DNA from: Christensenellaceae bacterium
GTDB taxonomy: Bacteria; Bacillota; Clostridia; Christensenellales; DTU072
Direction: 5' to 3'
Length of the DNA stretch: 43,818 nucleotides
Assembly (NCBI GenBank): GCA_031259965.1
Contig: JAIRKT010000089.1
Span: forward strand, 1-43,818
Under the pieces are notes generated by a model that saw nothing but the letters and a program-made list of their open reading frames with translations, ran no database searches and had not been told where the DNA came from. Below, in pieces: positions 10,013 through 20,478 of the stretch (the first letter of the stretch is position 1; the number at the start of each line of letters is the position of its first letter). The translations under genes were made by a program, and so were the position numbers.

Positions 10013-11947
10013 TTATTTTGCTAGCAATGTTATTACTGACGAAGCCAGTTCAGATGGTGATTCGATCGATAGTCCTTCAATTAAACGTGCTTGCTCATAA
10101 AGCACAGCTGCATATTCTTTTAAAGTATCTTTGTCATTTTCAAAGAGATTTTTCAATTTTAAATATATAGGGTGCTGTGCGTTTATTTCTAAAGCAACCT
10201 TTGCTCTAATCTTGTCATTGTTGTTTGGCATAGATTGTAGAACCTTTTCCATCTTCATAGAAATATCGCCTTCTTCTATTAAACAAACAGGATGATTTTT
10301 AAGACGAGATGAAACTCTAACATCTGAAACTTTGTCGCCTAGAGTTTCCTTTATAAAATCTGTTAAGGTGCTGTCATCTGATTTTTCTTCAGTCGTTTCG
10401 GGCTTTGTTAATCCCAAATCGCCAGATGCTGATATAGATTTAAACTCTTTTGCATTTTTATACTCTGCATCAAGTGCATACTTTTCTATCATTTTAATTG
10501 CAAACTCATCAACATCATCTGTAAATAATAGTATATCATACCCACTATCCAATACTAATTCAGCCTGTGGCTGTGCTTTAATTTGTGCTACAGAATTGCC
10601 ACAAGCATAATAAATGTATTTCTGATCCTCTTTCATTGCGTTAACATATTCTTTTAAAGTAATCAACTTATCATTCTGCACAGATTTAAACATAATTAAA
10701 TCTATTAGCACATCTTTGTTCGCACCAAAGGACTCGTATATACCATATTTTAGTTGTACACTGAACTGGTCATAAAATGTTTCATACTTTTCTCTGTCGT
10801 TTTCAAGCAGATCTAGCAATTCGCTCTTTATCTTTTTTTCTAGATTGCTTGCAATTTTGCGGAGTTGACTATTATGTTGTACTGTCTCTCTTGAAATATT
10901 AAGAGTTATATCTGTATCCACTAAACCAGATACAAAACCAAAGAAATCTGGTATTAATTCTTTCGACTTCTCCATTATCATAACATTATTAGTATACAAT
11001 TTAAGTCCCTTCTCAAATGATTTACCATAATAATTATATGGAGCACGAGCAGGAATAAATAATAGTGCTGTATAATTTATAGCACCTTCCACATTTGTGT
11101 GTATTACACGAAGAGGATCCTTAAAATCATGGAATTCATTTTTATAAAATTCAAAGTACTCACTTTCAGTAATATCTGATTTGCGTTTTTTCCAAATCGG
11201 AATCATTGAATTTAATATATCAAAATCTTTTTCATCCTTCTCTATATCTTCTTGATTTTGTGTATCTTTTATATCATCTTCACTGGATGCATTGTTTTCA
11301 TCCTTATCATCTTTTATAAGGGTTAACTTTATTGGATATCTAATGTAATCAGAATATTTCTTAACAAGATCACGAATGGTATATTCGTCTAAGAATGAAT
11401 CATAATCTTCTGCTACTTCATTTCCCTCATCTTTCTTTATATGCAGAACAACTGTAGTTCCCGCTTCCTCTTTTTTAGTCTTTTTAATATCATACCCATC
11501 AGACCCAGTTGATGACCATATATAGGCATCCTCTGCACCATATGCTCGGCTTATAACCTCCACTTTATCGCTTACCATAAACGCAGAATAAAAACCCACA
11601 CCAAATTGACCAATTATATTAATATCATCACTTTTTTCAATGGCTTTTTTAAAGTCTAGAGAACCGCTTTTTGCAATAATACCTAGATTATCTTCTAGTT
11701 GTTCACTTGTCATTCCGATCCCATTATCAGAAATTGTTAAAATTCTCTTTTCACTATCACTTGTAATATTAATCTTAAAATCTTCTTTAGCTAACCCCAA
11801 ATTCTCGTTTAAACTTTTATAATAAAGTTTGTCGATTGCATCACTCGCATTTGAAATTAATTCACGCAAAAATATTTCTTTGTGTGTGTAGATAGAATTA
11901 ATCATTATGTCTAGCACGCGTTGAGATTCTGCTTTAAATTTCTTCAT
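10013..11947 (-). CDS. htpG: Molecular chaperone HtpG (Hsp90)
   Basis: This 644-residue cytosolic ATP-dependent chaperone matches the family length. It has the N-terminal GHKL ATP site (FLRELISNASDAIDKL, DNGIGMT, GQFGVGFYSAFMVSD), the middle-domain stretch FIPARAPY, the conserved LNISRETVQ, and the C-terminal dimerisation domain. An acidic linker (about residues 215-245) separates N and middle domains. The start has AAGGAG 8 bases upstream. A promoter overlapped by a CIRCE-like inverted repeat lies in front, so it is probably heat-inducible through HrcA. Confidence 0.97.
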   Translation of the reverse strand: MKKFKAESQRVLDIMINSIYTHKEIFLRELISNASDAIDKLYYKSLNENLGLAKEDFKINITSDSEKRILTISDNGIGMTSEQLEDNLGIIAKSGSLDFKKAIEKSDDINIIGQFGVGFYSAFMVSDKVEVISRAYGAEDAYIWSSTGSDGYDIKKTKKEEAGTTVVLHIKKDEGNEVAEDYDSFLDEYTIRDLVKKYSDYIRYPIKLTLIKDDKDENNASSEDDIKDTQNQEDIEKDEKDFDILNSMIPIWKKRKSDITESEYFEFYKNEFHDFKDPLRVIHTNVEGAINYTALLFIPARAPYNYYGKSFEKGLKLYTNNVMIMEKSKELIPDFFGFVSGLVDTDITLNISRETVQHNSQLRKIASNLEKKIKSELLDLLENDREKYETFYDQFSVQLKYGIYESFGANKDVLIDLIMFKSVQNDKLITLKEYVNAMKEDQKYIYYACGNSVAQIKAQPQAELVLDSGYDILLFTDDVDEFAIKMIEKYALDAEYKNAKEFKSISASGDLGLTKPETTEEKSDDSTLTDFIKETLGDKVSDVRVSSRLKNHPVCLIEEGDISMKMEKVLQSMPNNNDKIRAKVALEINAQHPIYLKLKNLFENDKDTLKEYAAVLYEQARLIEGLSIESPSELASSVITLLAK

Positions 11948-11970
11948 AAATTAAGCTCCTTTTTAAAATA

Positions 11971-11997
11971 TTAGCAATCAACACTGTTGACTGCTAA
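11971..11997 (-). promoter_or_regulatory. CIRCE-like operator (probable HrcA site) at the htpG transcription start
   Basis: TTAGCAATC, 9 bases, GACTGCTAA matches the CIRCE consensus TTAGCACTC-N9-GAGTGCTAA at 16 of 18 arm positions. The N9 spacer is also self-complementary, so the 27 bases form one long inverted repeat with a single mismatch. It begins 3 bases after the -10 box, at the expected +1, as in dnaK and groE operons. It could also act as an mRNA 5' hairpin. Confidence 0.75.
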
Positions 11998-12000
11998 TAT

Positions 12001-12029
12001 ATTATAAATCTTAATTTAAATAAATGCAA
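12001..12029 (-). promoter_or_regulatory. Sigma-A promoter of htpG
   Basis: On the minus strand TTGCAT (12029-12024) and TATAAT (12006-12001) are separated by 17 bases. Transcription should begin inside the left edge of the CIRCE-like operator. Confidence 0.75.
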
Positions 12030-12151
12030 GCGTATTAAAGTGCTTTTTTAAAATAGATAGGTAATTTCAATAATTATGACAAACTCTTCAAATAGTTATA
12101 TTCTTCAACTTCGAATTCTTAAAACTTATTTAGCTAGCAAAAATTGTTTTA

Positions 12152-13669
12152 TTACCACCTAAGAGATTTCGCCTCATAAAATTCATCATCATCATATAGT
12201 TCATATTTAAATTCCAAATCTAAAGGTGCGAGACCTTCTCTCTCTCTTCTTATTCGCTTCAGCTCTTTAATTAAAAGCTCTTTTGTTTTGTCATTATATC
12301 GTATAAATAGCAATGGAATTAAATTCAATATTGATCCCAACATTGGTGCTAAAATAAAGACAGGCCAGGCATACTTATAAAAAGTTGGTGATTGGTTTTG
12401 TTCGAGGTTAGCGTCAAATTGTAAAATAGTCAGTGTCAGTGCCATAAAAAATGTAGATATGGCACCTGTTATTTTAGCGGAAGCATTCTGCATGGAAAAT
12501 ACTGTGCCATCATTTCGTTCACCAGTTTTCCACTCTAGATAATCAAGACTATCACCCCAAAGGGCAGTCATTGCTATGTCTGTCATGCTAGCTGGTATGT
12601 TTACAAGCGTTAAACATAACCCAGATAAAACAAGTCTCCAACCCTCATAACCAATAAAAAATGCTAGAAAACGAAAGCCTATATTAAAAAATATCGATGC
12701 TAATAGTATATACCTCATCCCACCTAGTTTGCGTGCAACGTAAATAGCCAATGGTTTACAAAGCGAACCAGGTATTCCACACAAAAGCCCAAATATGAAA
12801 CTTAGAGTTGTACCATTTATCTCGAGCCCAAATATGTTGTTTTCTGCTAAAACATATTGAAAAAATGTTATCTGCTGTAAAACTAGTGTTGTAGAACCAA
12901 GAATTGAACCCAATACTACTAATAATACAATCTTGTTTTTGAATAAAATTGTAAAAGCACTCAACTTTGCCGTGCTTTTTTTTGCAAGTGGAACTCTCTC
13001 TTTAGCGTAAGATGCGGAATAAGAAAGAACCATTCCACCAAATCCCAAAATTACAGCCATTACTACAAATGCCGGGCGCACATCCATATTATTCCTTTCA
13101 ATAACTCCAATAACCAATGTGATAATTCCTGGCAACCAACCTCCCATCATTGCCCCAATTCTACCTATTTGTGCCGCCCGCGCCCGTTCTTTTGGATTCT
13201 GTGATATAAGTGCTGTCATTCCCCATTGTGCAATATCCTGAAATGAATAAAGAAAATCATACACCATATAGACAGCAATTAACAATAGCATATATATAGT
13301 TTCAGATAAACCAAAATCTATAAACAAAAATATTACCATAATGCCTATGGGAATTGCTAGTTTTTTGATGTAGGGCCTTAATCTTTCTCCATTTTTAAAA
13401 GTATGTTTATCAATTATTGCCCCGACAATCGGATCGTTTACAGCATCCCAGATGCGAACTATAGTAAAGAGCGTGCCAAATAACATTGGTTCAAACTTTA
13501 TAACAAAAAGGCAAAAGTAATTAAACCAACCTATAAAGCCACATGAATTGTTCTGTCCAAAAACACCAAGCGTAAATCTAATTAATTCTTTTCTTGGAAC
13601 ATCATGGTCACTATCCTTACCAAAGGTTTTATCCAAAACCTTGTTTGCAAATAATTTAAAGCGATTCAC
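12152..13669 (-). CDS. GPH-family (MelB-like) sugar:cation symporter
   Basis: This 505-residue inner-membrane protein has about 12 transmembrane helices and the MFS_2/GPH signature. The conserved block RIWDAVNDPIVGAIIDKHTFKNGERLRPYI (given here in parts: RIWDAVNDPIVG, then GERLRPYI) lies at about residues 65-95, and DSLDYLEWKTGERNDG precedes the last helices. Family members import glycosides, pentosides or hexuronides with Na+ or H+; the substrate is not predictable. The start is GTG with GGAGG 8 bases upstream. It stands alone, with no glycosidase beside it. A second, larger GPH protein is encoded at 30445. Confidence 0.88.
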   Translation of the reverse strand: MNRFKLFANKVLDKTFGKDSDHDVPRKELIRFTLGVFGQNNSCGFIGWFNYFCLFVIKFEPMLFGTLFTIVRIWDAVNDPIVGAIIDKHTFKNGERLRPYIKKLAIPIGIMVIFLFIDFGLSETIYMLLLIAVYMVYDFLYSFQDIAQWGMTALISQNPKERARAAQIGRIGAMMGGWLPGIITLVIGVIERNNMDVRPAFVVMAVILGFGGMVLSYSASYAKERVPLAKKSTAKLSAFTILFKNKIVLLVVLGSILGSTTLVLQQITFFQYVLAENNIFGLEINGTTLSFIFGLLCGIPGSLCKPLAIYVARKLGGMRYILLASIFFNIGFRFLAFFIGYEGWRLVLSGLCLTLVNIPASMTDIAMTALWGDSLDYLEWKTGERNDGTVFSMQNASAKITGAISTFFMALTLTILQFDANLEQNQSPTFYKYAWPVFILAPMLGSILNLIPLLFIRYNDKTKELLIKELKRIRREREGLAPLDLEFKYELYDDDEFYEAKSLRW

Positions 13670-14111
13670 TTTAAATTCCTCCGAGACTGTAAATATAATT
13701 TAAATTTATATAGCACATTTTGAATGTAAAAATATTATAACTTTTTTTTTAACATATGTAAATAGTTAACTTCCAAAATTTACAGAATTATCTGCAAAAT
13801 ATGCTAATTTAAAGGATATATCCTCTATTTTAGAACTTGTAAAAAATCTAAGCAACATAGATTTTAAAATCGCACAGTAAGAGGAGGCATTAGAGCAATA
13901 TTCAAATGCATTTAATTAGACATCTCTACAACATCCCATTAAACTTCATAGTAAAGAAACAATTTGAAAAGCAAAAAAATATCAATTATGCCTTTTAGTA
14001 TTCATGTGTTGATTGCAAATTAGTGCTTCATATGCCAAACAAGCAAAACAAGGTGCATTTAGTACATATGGATTAAAATATACTAGTTTTTCAAACCAAG
14101 TGCAAACTCTA
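13670..14111. other. 442-base AT-rich gap containing a coding remnant
   Basis: No intact gene is seen. The plus strand at 13770-13919 keeps a translated-looking frame interrupted by one stop (see next entry). The rest is AT-rich without a clear promoter or terminator. Confidence 0.4.
13770..13919 (+). pseudogene. Short remnant of an unidentified coding sequence
   Basis: One frame reads about 36 helix-forming residues (including LKDISSILELVKNLSNIDFKIAQ, in two parts LKDISSILELV and KNLSNIDFKIAQ), a TAA stop, then EEALEQYSNAFN and a TAG stop, all in the same phase. It begins after an in-frame TAA and has no start codon. The heptad-like spacing suggests it was protein-coding once. I do not recognise the family, and chance cannot be ruled out. 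Confidence 0.25.
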
Positions 14112-17032
14112 TTAACATCTCGTCTCCTTTTCTGTTTTGCTTTTTGGTCTCGTTACCATTTGTTTACTCCGCGCCAATCTGATGCAACTTGATATGTTAT
14201 ACCTGTATCTATATGCAGCGAAGTGCTTTTTTGCACATCGATTCTTGAAATTTTCTACAGCTTTTAAATGTTGCTCGTCTGTAGTGCCTTTTGATTCAAT
14301 AACAAGGTACAACTTCTTTTTACCACACAAATCTTCGTAGTAAACCGCCCAATCTGGATTATAACTGCCGATTGGGGTGTTAATTTTAAAACGCTTGGGA
14401 ATCTTAAAAAAAAACTTTACATCCTTATCATTATCCATAGCACGAGCAAACTTATTTTCTACAGCACTCTCGCAAACAACATGATCATAAATCGAATGAT
14501 CTACTGCTACTGCATTATGATCTAAAAACGTCAATTTTGGCGCTTTTAATTATCTTTGTGATCTCCTCTACAAAGGACTGTGGGTTGTTTACAAAATCTG
14601 GCCATCGATTTGCCTCAAGCAATATCTCGCCAACTTCTTTGCGCGGCATTTTACAAGCCGCCGCAATCGTCGATATAACATCAGGCAATAAAAATTCTTG
14701 GACTATATCTGAAAAGTTTTGGCGCACTGGCTCATATAACACCCCCTTTTTTTGAAGATCAAGTCTCGCTTCCTCCTTAATTATCCGTGTCGGCTTTATC
14801 GCTTCCATTTTTTTTATGCGTTCTACACATATTTTGTGCAACTCAGTTATATTTATATTAATTCGAAATATGGTTTTTTGCTTCATTTTTTCCCAAATTA
14901 ATAAGAATTCAGGGGAAGTGAACATCTCGTCTTTTCTCTTGACTAAAACCTGTTTTTTGTATGGTTTAATCACAACATTTTTGTCTGCCTCTGTTAATAT
15001 TGAAATTATGCGATCCCTCGCTGCCTCAAAACGGTCTGGAATATCAATCGTTCCTTCTACAATTGCGCTCCTGAGTGCTTCTTTTATTTTACCACTTGCA
15101 TCAATGTAATTCTTTTCTTGAAAATGCTTTAGTATTTCAGTAGCGCCTTCATTATTAATCTTTTTATGCTCAACTGCTAAAATCTGCACACCACTTTCAA
15201 TTTGAATCTTCACTTCCTCCTTGTATGAAATATTTACAAACATACCGATATCCAAAACGCCAAACTTTACTCCAAGCTCTTCAATTTCAGTTTGCAATTT
15301 TGATGGAAACTCCGCAAATCCCTCACGACCTATATAACGTGCAAAACATTGATATTCTCATCTTCAATCCGCTCTCAGCTCTGATTAACGCAAAGTCTAA
15401 GTCCACGCCCAATTTTCTGCTTGCAGGTGAAAGGCGTTTTGTTTTCGATTAATGTGCAAATTTGAAATACATTCGGATTATCCCATCCCTCTTTTAGTGC
15501 GCTGTGCGAAAATATAAAACGCAGAGGGGTGTCAAACGATAACAATTCCTCCTTTTCTGCATTATCAGAGCGTAAGTATCAAAGTCGTCCGCCGTTTCTC
15601 CATTTGTGTCCTTATATGCTCCTTTTTTGTCTTTTGAGAAGTAACCATTATGTACAGAGGCCGCATTCTCAGGAAAACGCTCGAGTATTGATGCAAACCG
15701 TGGGAGCACTATCAGCTTTGCATATTCCTCCTCAAACATTTTGGCATATATTCCTTTTGTGTCGCCATCATTTGCATTGTGTGCACGGTAGCGCGCTACC
15801 TCGTCTATAAAAAACAACGATAATACCTTTATCCCTCTACTTATATAGTTTAATTCCTTTTCAAGATGTAGTTGTATAGTGCTTTTTATCTGCTCGCGTT
15901 TCATAACGAGTTCATCAACGCCGCCGATCGTCTTGCCTAGTGCGAGTGTATCCGTGTTAGAAAATTCTATATTTTCAAGCCCCCGCGTGCAGTCGATTCC
16001 CACAATCTCATAACCTTCGTATATCTCGCGGCCTGAAACCTCACTTAAATTTGCATTAGCCGAAACCGTTACACACTTGCGATCTACAAAGCCTGTCTTC
16101 TTGCTTCGACAATCTAATTCTAATTTAGCATAAAATCCATTTTTTCGACCCACCTCAAGAAGCCGTATATATGGTTTATTACATCCGCCTGACACGCTAT
16201 CAGTTACAATGCAAATCTGTTTGACTATTTTTTTTCGTATGCATCTACAGGTGTAAGACGGTAAATAGTATTTATCTTTTCGCGGTGCGTCGCACTATAT
16301 CTAAGTTCAAATAATGGGTTTAGATTATTGGATATCGCTGTGCGTGACAAGTTGGTATTATCTAATACCTGCGGCTCGTCGAGTATTACGATAGGACGGC
16401 ACTCGGTCATAAATTCTCTTGCTGACTTGTCCATGCGATCGCTTTCTTTTACAAAAAGGTTGATTGCTCTTGTTTATTGCGTCTATGGTAACAATCATAA
16501 TTTCAAGCGTATAAGAGAGAGCAAAGTCACGCACCTCATTCAACTTTTTGCTGTTGTATATGAAATAATGCGCCTGTCTTCCGTCATACTCTTGTTTAAA
16601 GTGGGCTTCCATAATTTTAAAACTATGCTATACTCCCTCGCGAATGGCTACGCTTGGCACCAAAATCACAAATTTATTAAAACCATATTTTGAGTTAAGC
16701 TCAAATATCGTTTTTATGTAGACAAATGTCTTGCCTGTTCCTGTTTTCATTTCGATATTGAAACGATATTCAGGCACGCCAGCCTCATCCACTATCTCAG
16801 TAAGCGGCAATAAATTTGTTTCCTGCACAGCGTTCATGTTTGTTTGTATTTGCGTACGACCTATTGATAGTGCATTACCATATCCATAAATGTAATCCTT
16901 ATTGCATTCTGTTAGGTCTATTGCGTTTATTCCAAAAATCGATGGCGCACCAGTTTGCCCTTTAAAAAGATCTATCACCGCATTTACAGCGTCTGTTTGA
17001 AATTGTTGCTTTTTAAATTTTAATTTCATCAA
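14112..17032 (-). pseudogene. res: Type III restriction subunit (Res), broken by several frameshifts and a stop
   Basis: The pieces, read in order on the minus strand, rebuild a type III Res. The N-terminal piece (17032-16628) has Walker A KTGTGKT. Pieces near 16612-16225 hold the ILDEPQ box and RYSATH. The stretch 15360-15540 holds [21 protein letters not shown] (in parts SALKEGWD and [10 protein letters not shown]) and [14 protein letters not shown]. The last piece (14534-14112) has the nuclease motif SYNPDWAVYY...VIESKG. At least five frame changes separate them, and a TGA near 15388 replaces the expected glycine in NQ-S-G-ERI. All motifs are still recognisable, so inactivation looks fairly recent. 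Base composition appears less AT-rich than the flanks, which suggests acquisition by transfer. Confidence 0.9.
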
Positions 17033-17121
17033 TCTTCCTTAAATATATGTTAACTTTTAACTCGCTTAATTTTCATCTAATCTCTCAAATTTATCTTTTT
17101 TTTGATTACTATAACTTATGT

Positions 17122-19023
17122 TCAAAACAGCTTCATTTCTTGTCCAGTTTTTTTTAATATCATCTCGCAGTTAGTCATGGCATTGGTGTCTGCAAAACAC
17201 CGATCCGCAAAGAAAAGCTTACTCGCACCGAGCAAGGATAAAGTCTCCATTTGCTCTATCGTCAACTCAGGTTGCGTGCAAATTAAAACCTTAAAAGCGT
17301 CATATGTTTCGTCACCTGTTGTGCGTGATTATGTGCGCTGTAGTATTTGCTTTTACCACCTCTACAATGGGTAGCGTGATTGGCAAACTACACTTGAGCA
17401 TTATCTCATATACTAGGTCAAGTGGAGTGCGATCGGGTTTCAAATAATCGTAGTAATCGCGTATACGACTTGCTATCTCATCATAGTCTCGCGTGTAACT
17501 ATTATCCCACTTTTTTAGGTTGGAATCATCAAGTTTGAACACCTTAAATCCCATGTCAAACTCCGCTGTCACAGGCCAAGCAGCATCTCTTATTTTTTTG
17601 CTCGCCCTGCGTATTCTTTCTTTGCCTATATCACAAAGTGTTTTGTATCCTGCTTTGAATGCCTCTGTATTTTCGTTGGTTAATTCTGGTAATTGTATGC
17701 ATATAAAACTGCGATCACCATGGTCTGCCGCATTTTGTTGCATTACTGCATGCGCCGTGGTTGATGAACCACTAAAAAAGTCGAGAACAATGTCTCTTGT
17801 GTCTCGATGAGTTCCCATTTGGAGCATTTTTATAATCATTTCGACGGGTTTTGGATAATCAAAAACCTTGCTTCCAAATAATTCTTTTAGGGCAAGTGTC
17901 CCTTTTTCGGTGTTGGTATCCTTGTCCCACCAAATCGACCGTGCCATGGAACGACTCTCGCGGCATTTCTGAACGATTTGATAACTTCCTTTCATCATTC
18001 TTTTTGCTTTGATTTCGGTGTTTAGATTTGCTTTTGACTTTTCTTTTCCCCACCGCCAAACCGTGTTTACACCTTGCAATTCTATCGGATATAATTTAAA
18101 CCATCCCTCTTTGGGTTCTAGCGAAATTTCATAAAGTCCGTTTGCGTCTGCTAGTGTTGTATTTATATAAAATGGATAATATAGATTAGGGCGATTTTCT
18201 TTGTTAAACTTTATATTTCTATTATGCAGCTCACGCAATTCAAAACCACCGCGCTCGTCAAATTGTGTAAATTTTTTTTCTTTGTCCTCTACTAAATTCA
18301 AACTCGCTGCATCTGTCTTAGAATAAACGTATATGTATTCGTGCATTCGTGTTATTCCACCATAATCACGTCCCCCTGGATTGCTAGCAACTGTTATCTG
18401 TCCTATATAGTTATATTCGCCGAATACTTCGTCCATTAACTTTTTTAGGTTTGTTGATTCGTTATCATCACAACTTACAAAAATTACGCCGCCATTTCGT
18501 AGAAGCATCCTTGCCAATTTTAAACGCGGTAAAATCATATTAAGCCAATTTGTGTGATAGCACCCGCAGTTTCGGGGTTACTTTTAGCCACCTCTCCTAT
18601 CGTCTTTTTGTAATTCTCTATGCTATCTGCAAAGTCGTCAGCATATATAAAATCGTTGCCTGTATTATATGGTGGGTCTATGCATATCATTTTCACACGA
18701 TTCATATAACTAGCTGAAAGCAATTTTAAAACCTCCAAATTGTCGCCCTCTATGTATAGATTTTGTGTCGTGTCAAAATGAACACTTTCATCTCTGTAGG
18801 GGCGTAGCGTCCCTGTGCTACGCTTTTGCGCTAATCGAAGCGCATCTAATTTGCCAGGCCACGTAAAACTATACTTTTCCCGTGCGTCCACATGTTCGCC
18901 CAATGCGGCCCGCAGCTCGTCGAAGTCTATCTTCCCATCCTTAAAAACCTCAGGAAAAATTACTTTTAGCTTCTCAATTCTCGCCGCTACTAAATCGGGA
19001 ATCAATCCATCAATTCTTTTCAT
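17122..19023 (-). pseudogene. mod: Type III DNA methyltransferase (Mod), two frameshifts
   Basis: This is a beta-class N6-adenine methyltransferase: DPPYNTG (motif IV) in the first piece (19023-18535) and VLDFFSGSSTTAHA (motif I) in the second (18538-17312). At about 18562 one base appears lost: inserting a base restores ETAGAYHTNWLN in phase with MILPRLKLARMLL. The first piece stops with an ATGA overlap to an ATG of the second, so reinitiation could still make two fragments. A second shift near 17325 separates the last 60 or so residues (TTGDETYDAFKVLICTQPEL...), which end at 17122. It lies directly upstream of res in the usual mod-res order. Both lesions argue for a dead or dying system. 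Confidence 0.88.
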
Positions 19024-19174
19024 TAGCCCTCTTTTTATATTTGCTGTTTAATCACACATTCTAATGAGCACGCGAGTTTTATGTGTGTGGATAATATCTT
19101 TAGCACACCCAAAACGTTTATGACTGTTTGTGATCTCTAAATTTTTGATTTTAAATTATAATGGGGTTGAACGA

Positions 19175-19297
19175 CTAGCGAGCAGTCGTGCAAAAACCTA
19201 ACGCTTTATCAACTAGGGTTTCTCTTTGTTTTTTGTTTCTAAGCGCTGGTAAGGCTCCCTTTTTATTCTTGCTGCAGGCATGCACATCATCGTCCAT
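19175..19297 (-). CDS. Possible 40-residue basic ORF upstream of mod
   Basis: A minus-strand ATG at 19297 with GAGG 8 bases upstream opens 40 codons rich in Lys and Arg (MDDDVHACSKNKKGALPALR, then NKKQRETLVDKALGFCTTAR), ending at a TAG at 19175. The frame stays open back to 19348. The stop is in a small hairpin (ACGACT...AGTCGT). It may be a leader or control gene of the type III system, a remnant of its insertion, or chance. I do not recognise it. Confidence 0.3.
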   Translation of the reverse strand: MDDDVHACSKNKKGALPALRNKKQRETLVDKALGFCTTAR

Positions 19298-19505
19298 TCG
19301 CAATGCCTCGATGTTTTTCTCTATATTGCAATTAATCCTACGAAGATTTTAACATAAGGCACATTAAAATTTCAAAAATTTAAACTTAAATTTCTGAAGT
19401 AACATTTAAATTTTAATTTTTTACAAAAAAAAGCCACACATTAAGCACCAAAGAGAGATATACCATTATAATCGGCTCTTATTTTAACAAAAATTAGTTT
19501 ATATA

Positions 19506-19534
19506 TTGCATAAAAGCAAATTATATGTTAAAAT
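19506..19534 (+). promoter_or_regulatory. Sigma-A promoter giving a leaderless transcript
   Basis: TTGCAT (19506-19511), 17 bases, TAAAAT (19529-19534), then only 6 bases to the ATG at 19541. Initiation at the usual 7 bases after the -10 box would fall on the A of the start codon. No Shine-Dalgarno sequence is present. Confidence 0.65.
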
Positions 19535-19540
19535 ATATGT

Positions 19541-20386
19541 ATGAAAGAGTTAATTATTTCCGCAGACAAAAATGATGTCTCTTATTCTGAACATTTTGAT
19601 CGTTTTGATAAGTATGTAACATCAACTAATCCAATCGATTATGGTACTTCTTATGAAAAAACTGGACCAGCTGGTATAAAATATGCTAAAACAACGCGTT
19701 CTATTTTTATATCTTCATTAGTTTTTTTTATTTTAAGTCTTATATCACAGGTTTATAACATTATAGCCTTAAAAACTAATGATACAGGTTCATTAGCAGA
19801 TAGTAATCCTTTAGGAATTTGGTTGTATGTTATAGAAATTGTGCTTTTTGCTTTAACATTAATTTTGTATTTCATTTTTTTAGCACGCAACAGAAAGAGC
19901 GCTTTAAAAATGATTGATGATTATAATGATTTTGAAAGGCAGGCCTTTTTGAGTGCTCAAGAGCGCTTTTCTATACCAGATAATTTCGATGAGATTGGTA
20001 TCTTTGAATCGCAAGTCAAAGCTCGTGGTGCAGAAGTTGTTTATTTGTCTGATAAAAAACCTTTGCTATTAGAGCGCCGACTTATTTATGCTAAAGACAA
20101 TGGCGTTGCTATTGCTGATTATGAAACTGAATATACTCTGCCATATGAGATTTTAGAAAGTCATAAGTTGATTGAATCTCAAATTAATTTTATTTCTTTT
20201 GATCCATCCCTTGCTGAATCACCTGATGTTAAAATGTACAACTTAACATCTAATAAAACAAAATACTCACTGGGGAGTTATGGCAAGTTTGTTTTTAAAG
20301 ATATCGATGGTGAATTTGAACTAAAAGTATTACCAAATGATTTCCATAAATTACTACGCCTCTTTATTCCACAGGATAAGTTTTAA
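19541..20386 (+). CDS. Uncharacterised protein with two transmembrane helices
   Basis: This 281-residue protein has two hydrophobic helices (about residues 53-75 and 92-118), with an N-terminal part of about 50 residues and a larger C-terminal domain of about 160 residues, probably cytoplasmic because of the basic LARNRKSALK after the second helix. I recognise no motif. The promoter is placed so that its mRNA would lack a leader. It stands alone, convergent with queH. Function unknown. Confidence 0.75.
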   Translation: MKELIISADKNDVSYSEHFDRFDKYVTSTNPIDYGTSYEKTGPAGIKYAKTTRSIFISSLVFFILSLISQVYNIIALKTNDTGSLADSNPLGIWLYVIEIVLFALTLILYFIFLARNRKSALKMIDDYNDFERQAFLSAQERFSIPDNFDEIGIFESQVKARGAEVVYLSDKKPLLLERRLIYAKDNGVAIADYETEYTLPYEILESHKLIESQINFISFDPSLAESPDVKMYNLTSNKTKYSLGSYGKFVFKDIDGEFELKVLPNDFHKLLRLFIPQDKF

Positions 20387-20478
20387 TTAATCCGCTCGTT
20401 TGTTATCCGCATGATTATATAATCCACTTAGTTTTCAATAATTCTTTTAAAGTTAAGGACTAATCACCTCATAGGTTT

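Larger units (their letters stand above)
19024..19540. other. 517-base gap between mod and the orphan membrane protein gene
   Basis: Besides the possible small ORF at 19175-19297 and the promoter at 19506-19534, the stretch 19340-19500 is very AT-rich with no recognisable gene or structure. Confidence 0.4.

Noticed and set aside
14112-19023. Frameshifts as sequencing errors
   Set aside because: At least seven lesions fall in one locus while long genes on both sides (1602 and 644 codons, ftsZ, ABC exporters) are intact, so true decay is more likely. Only reads can settle it.
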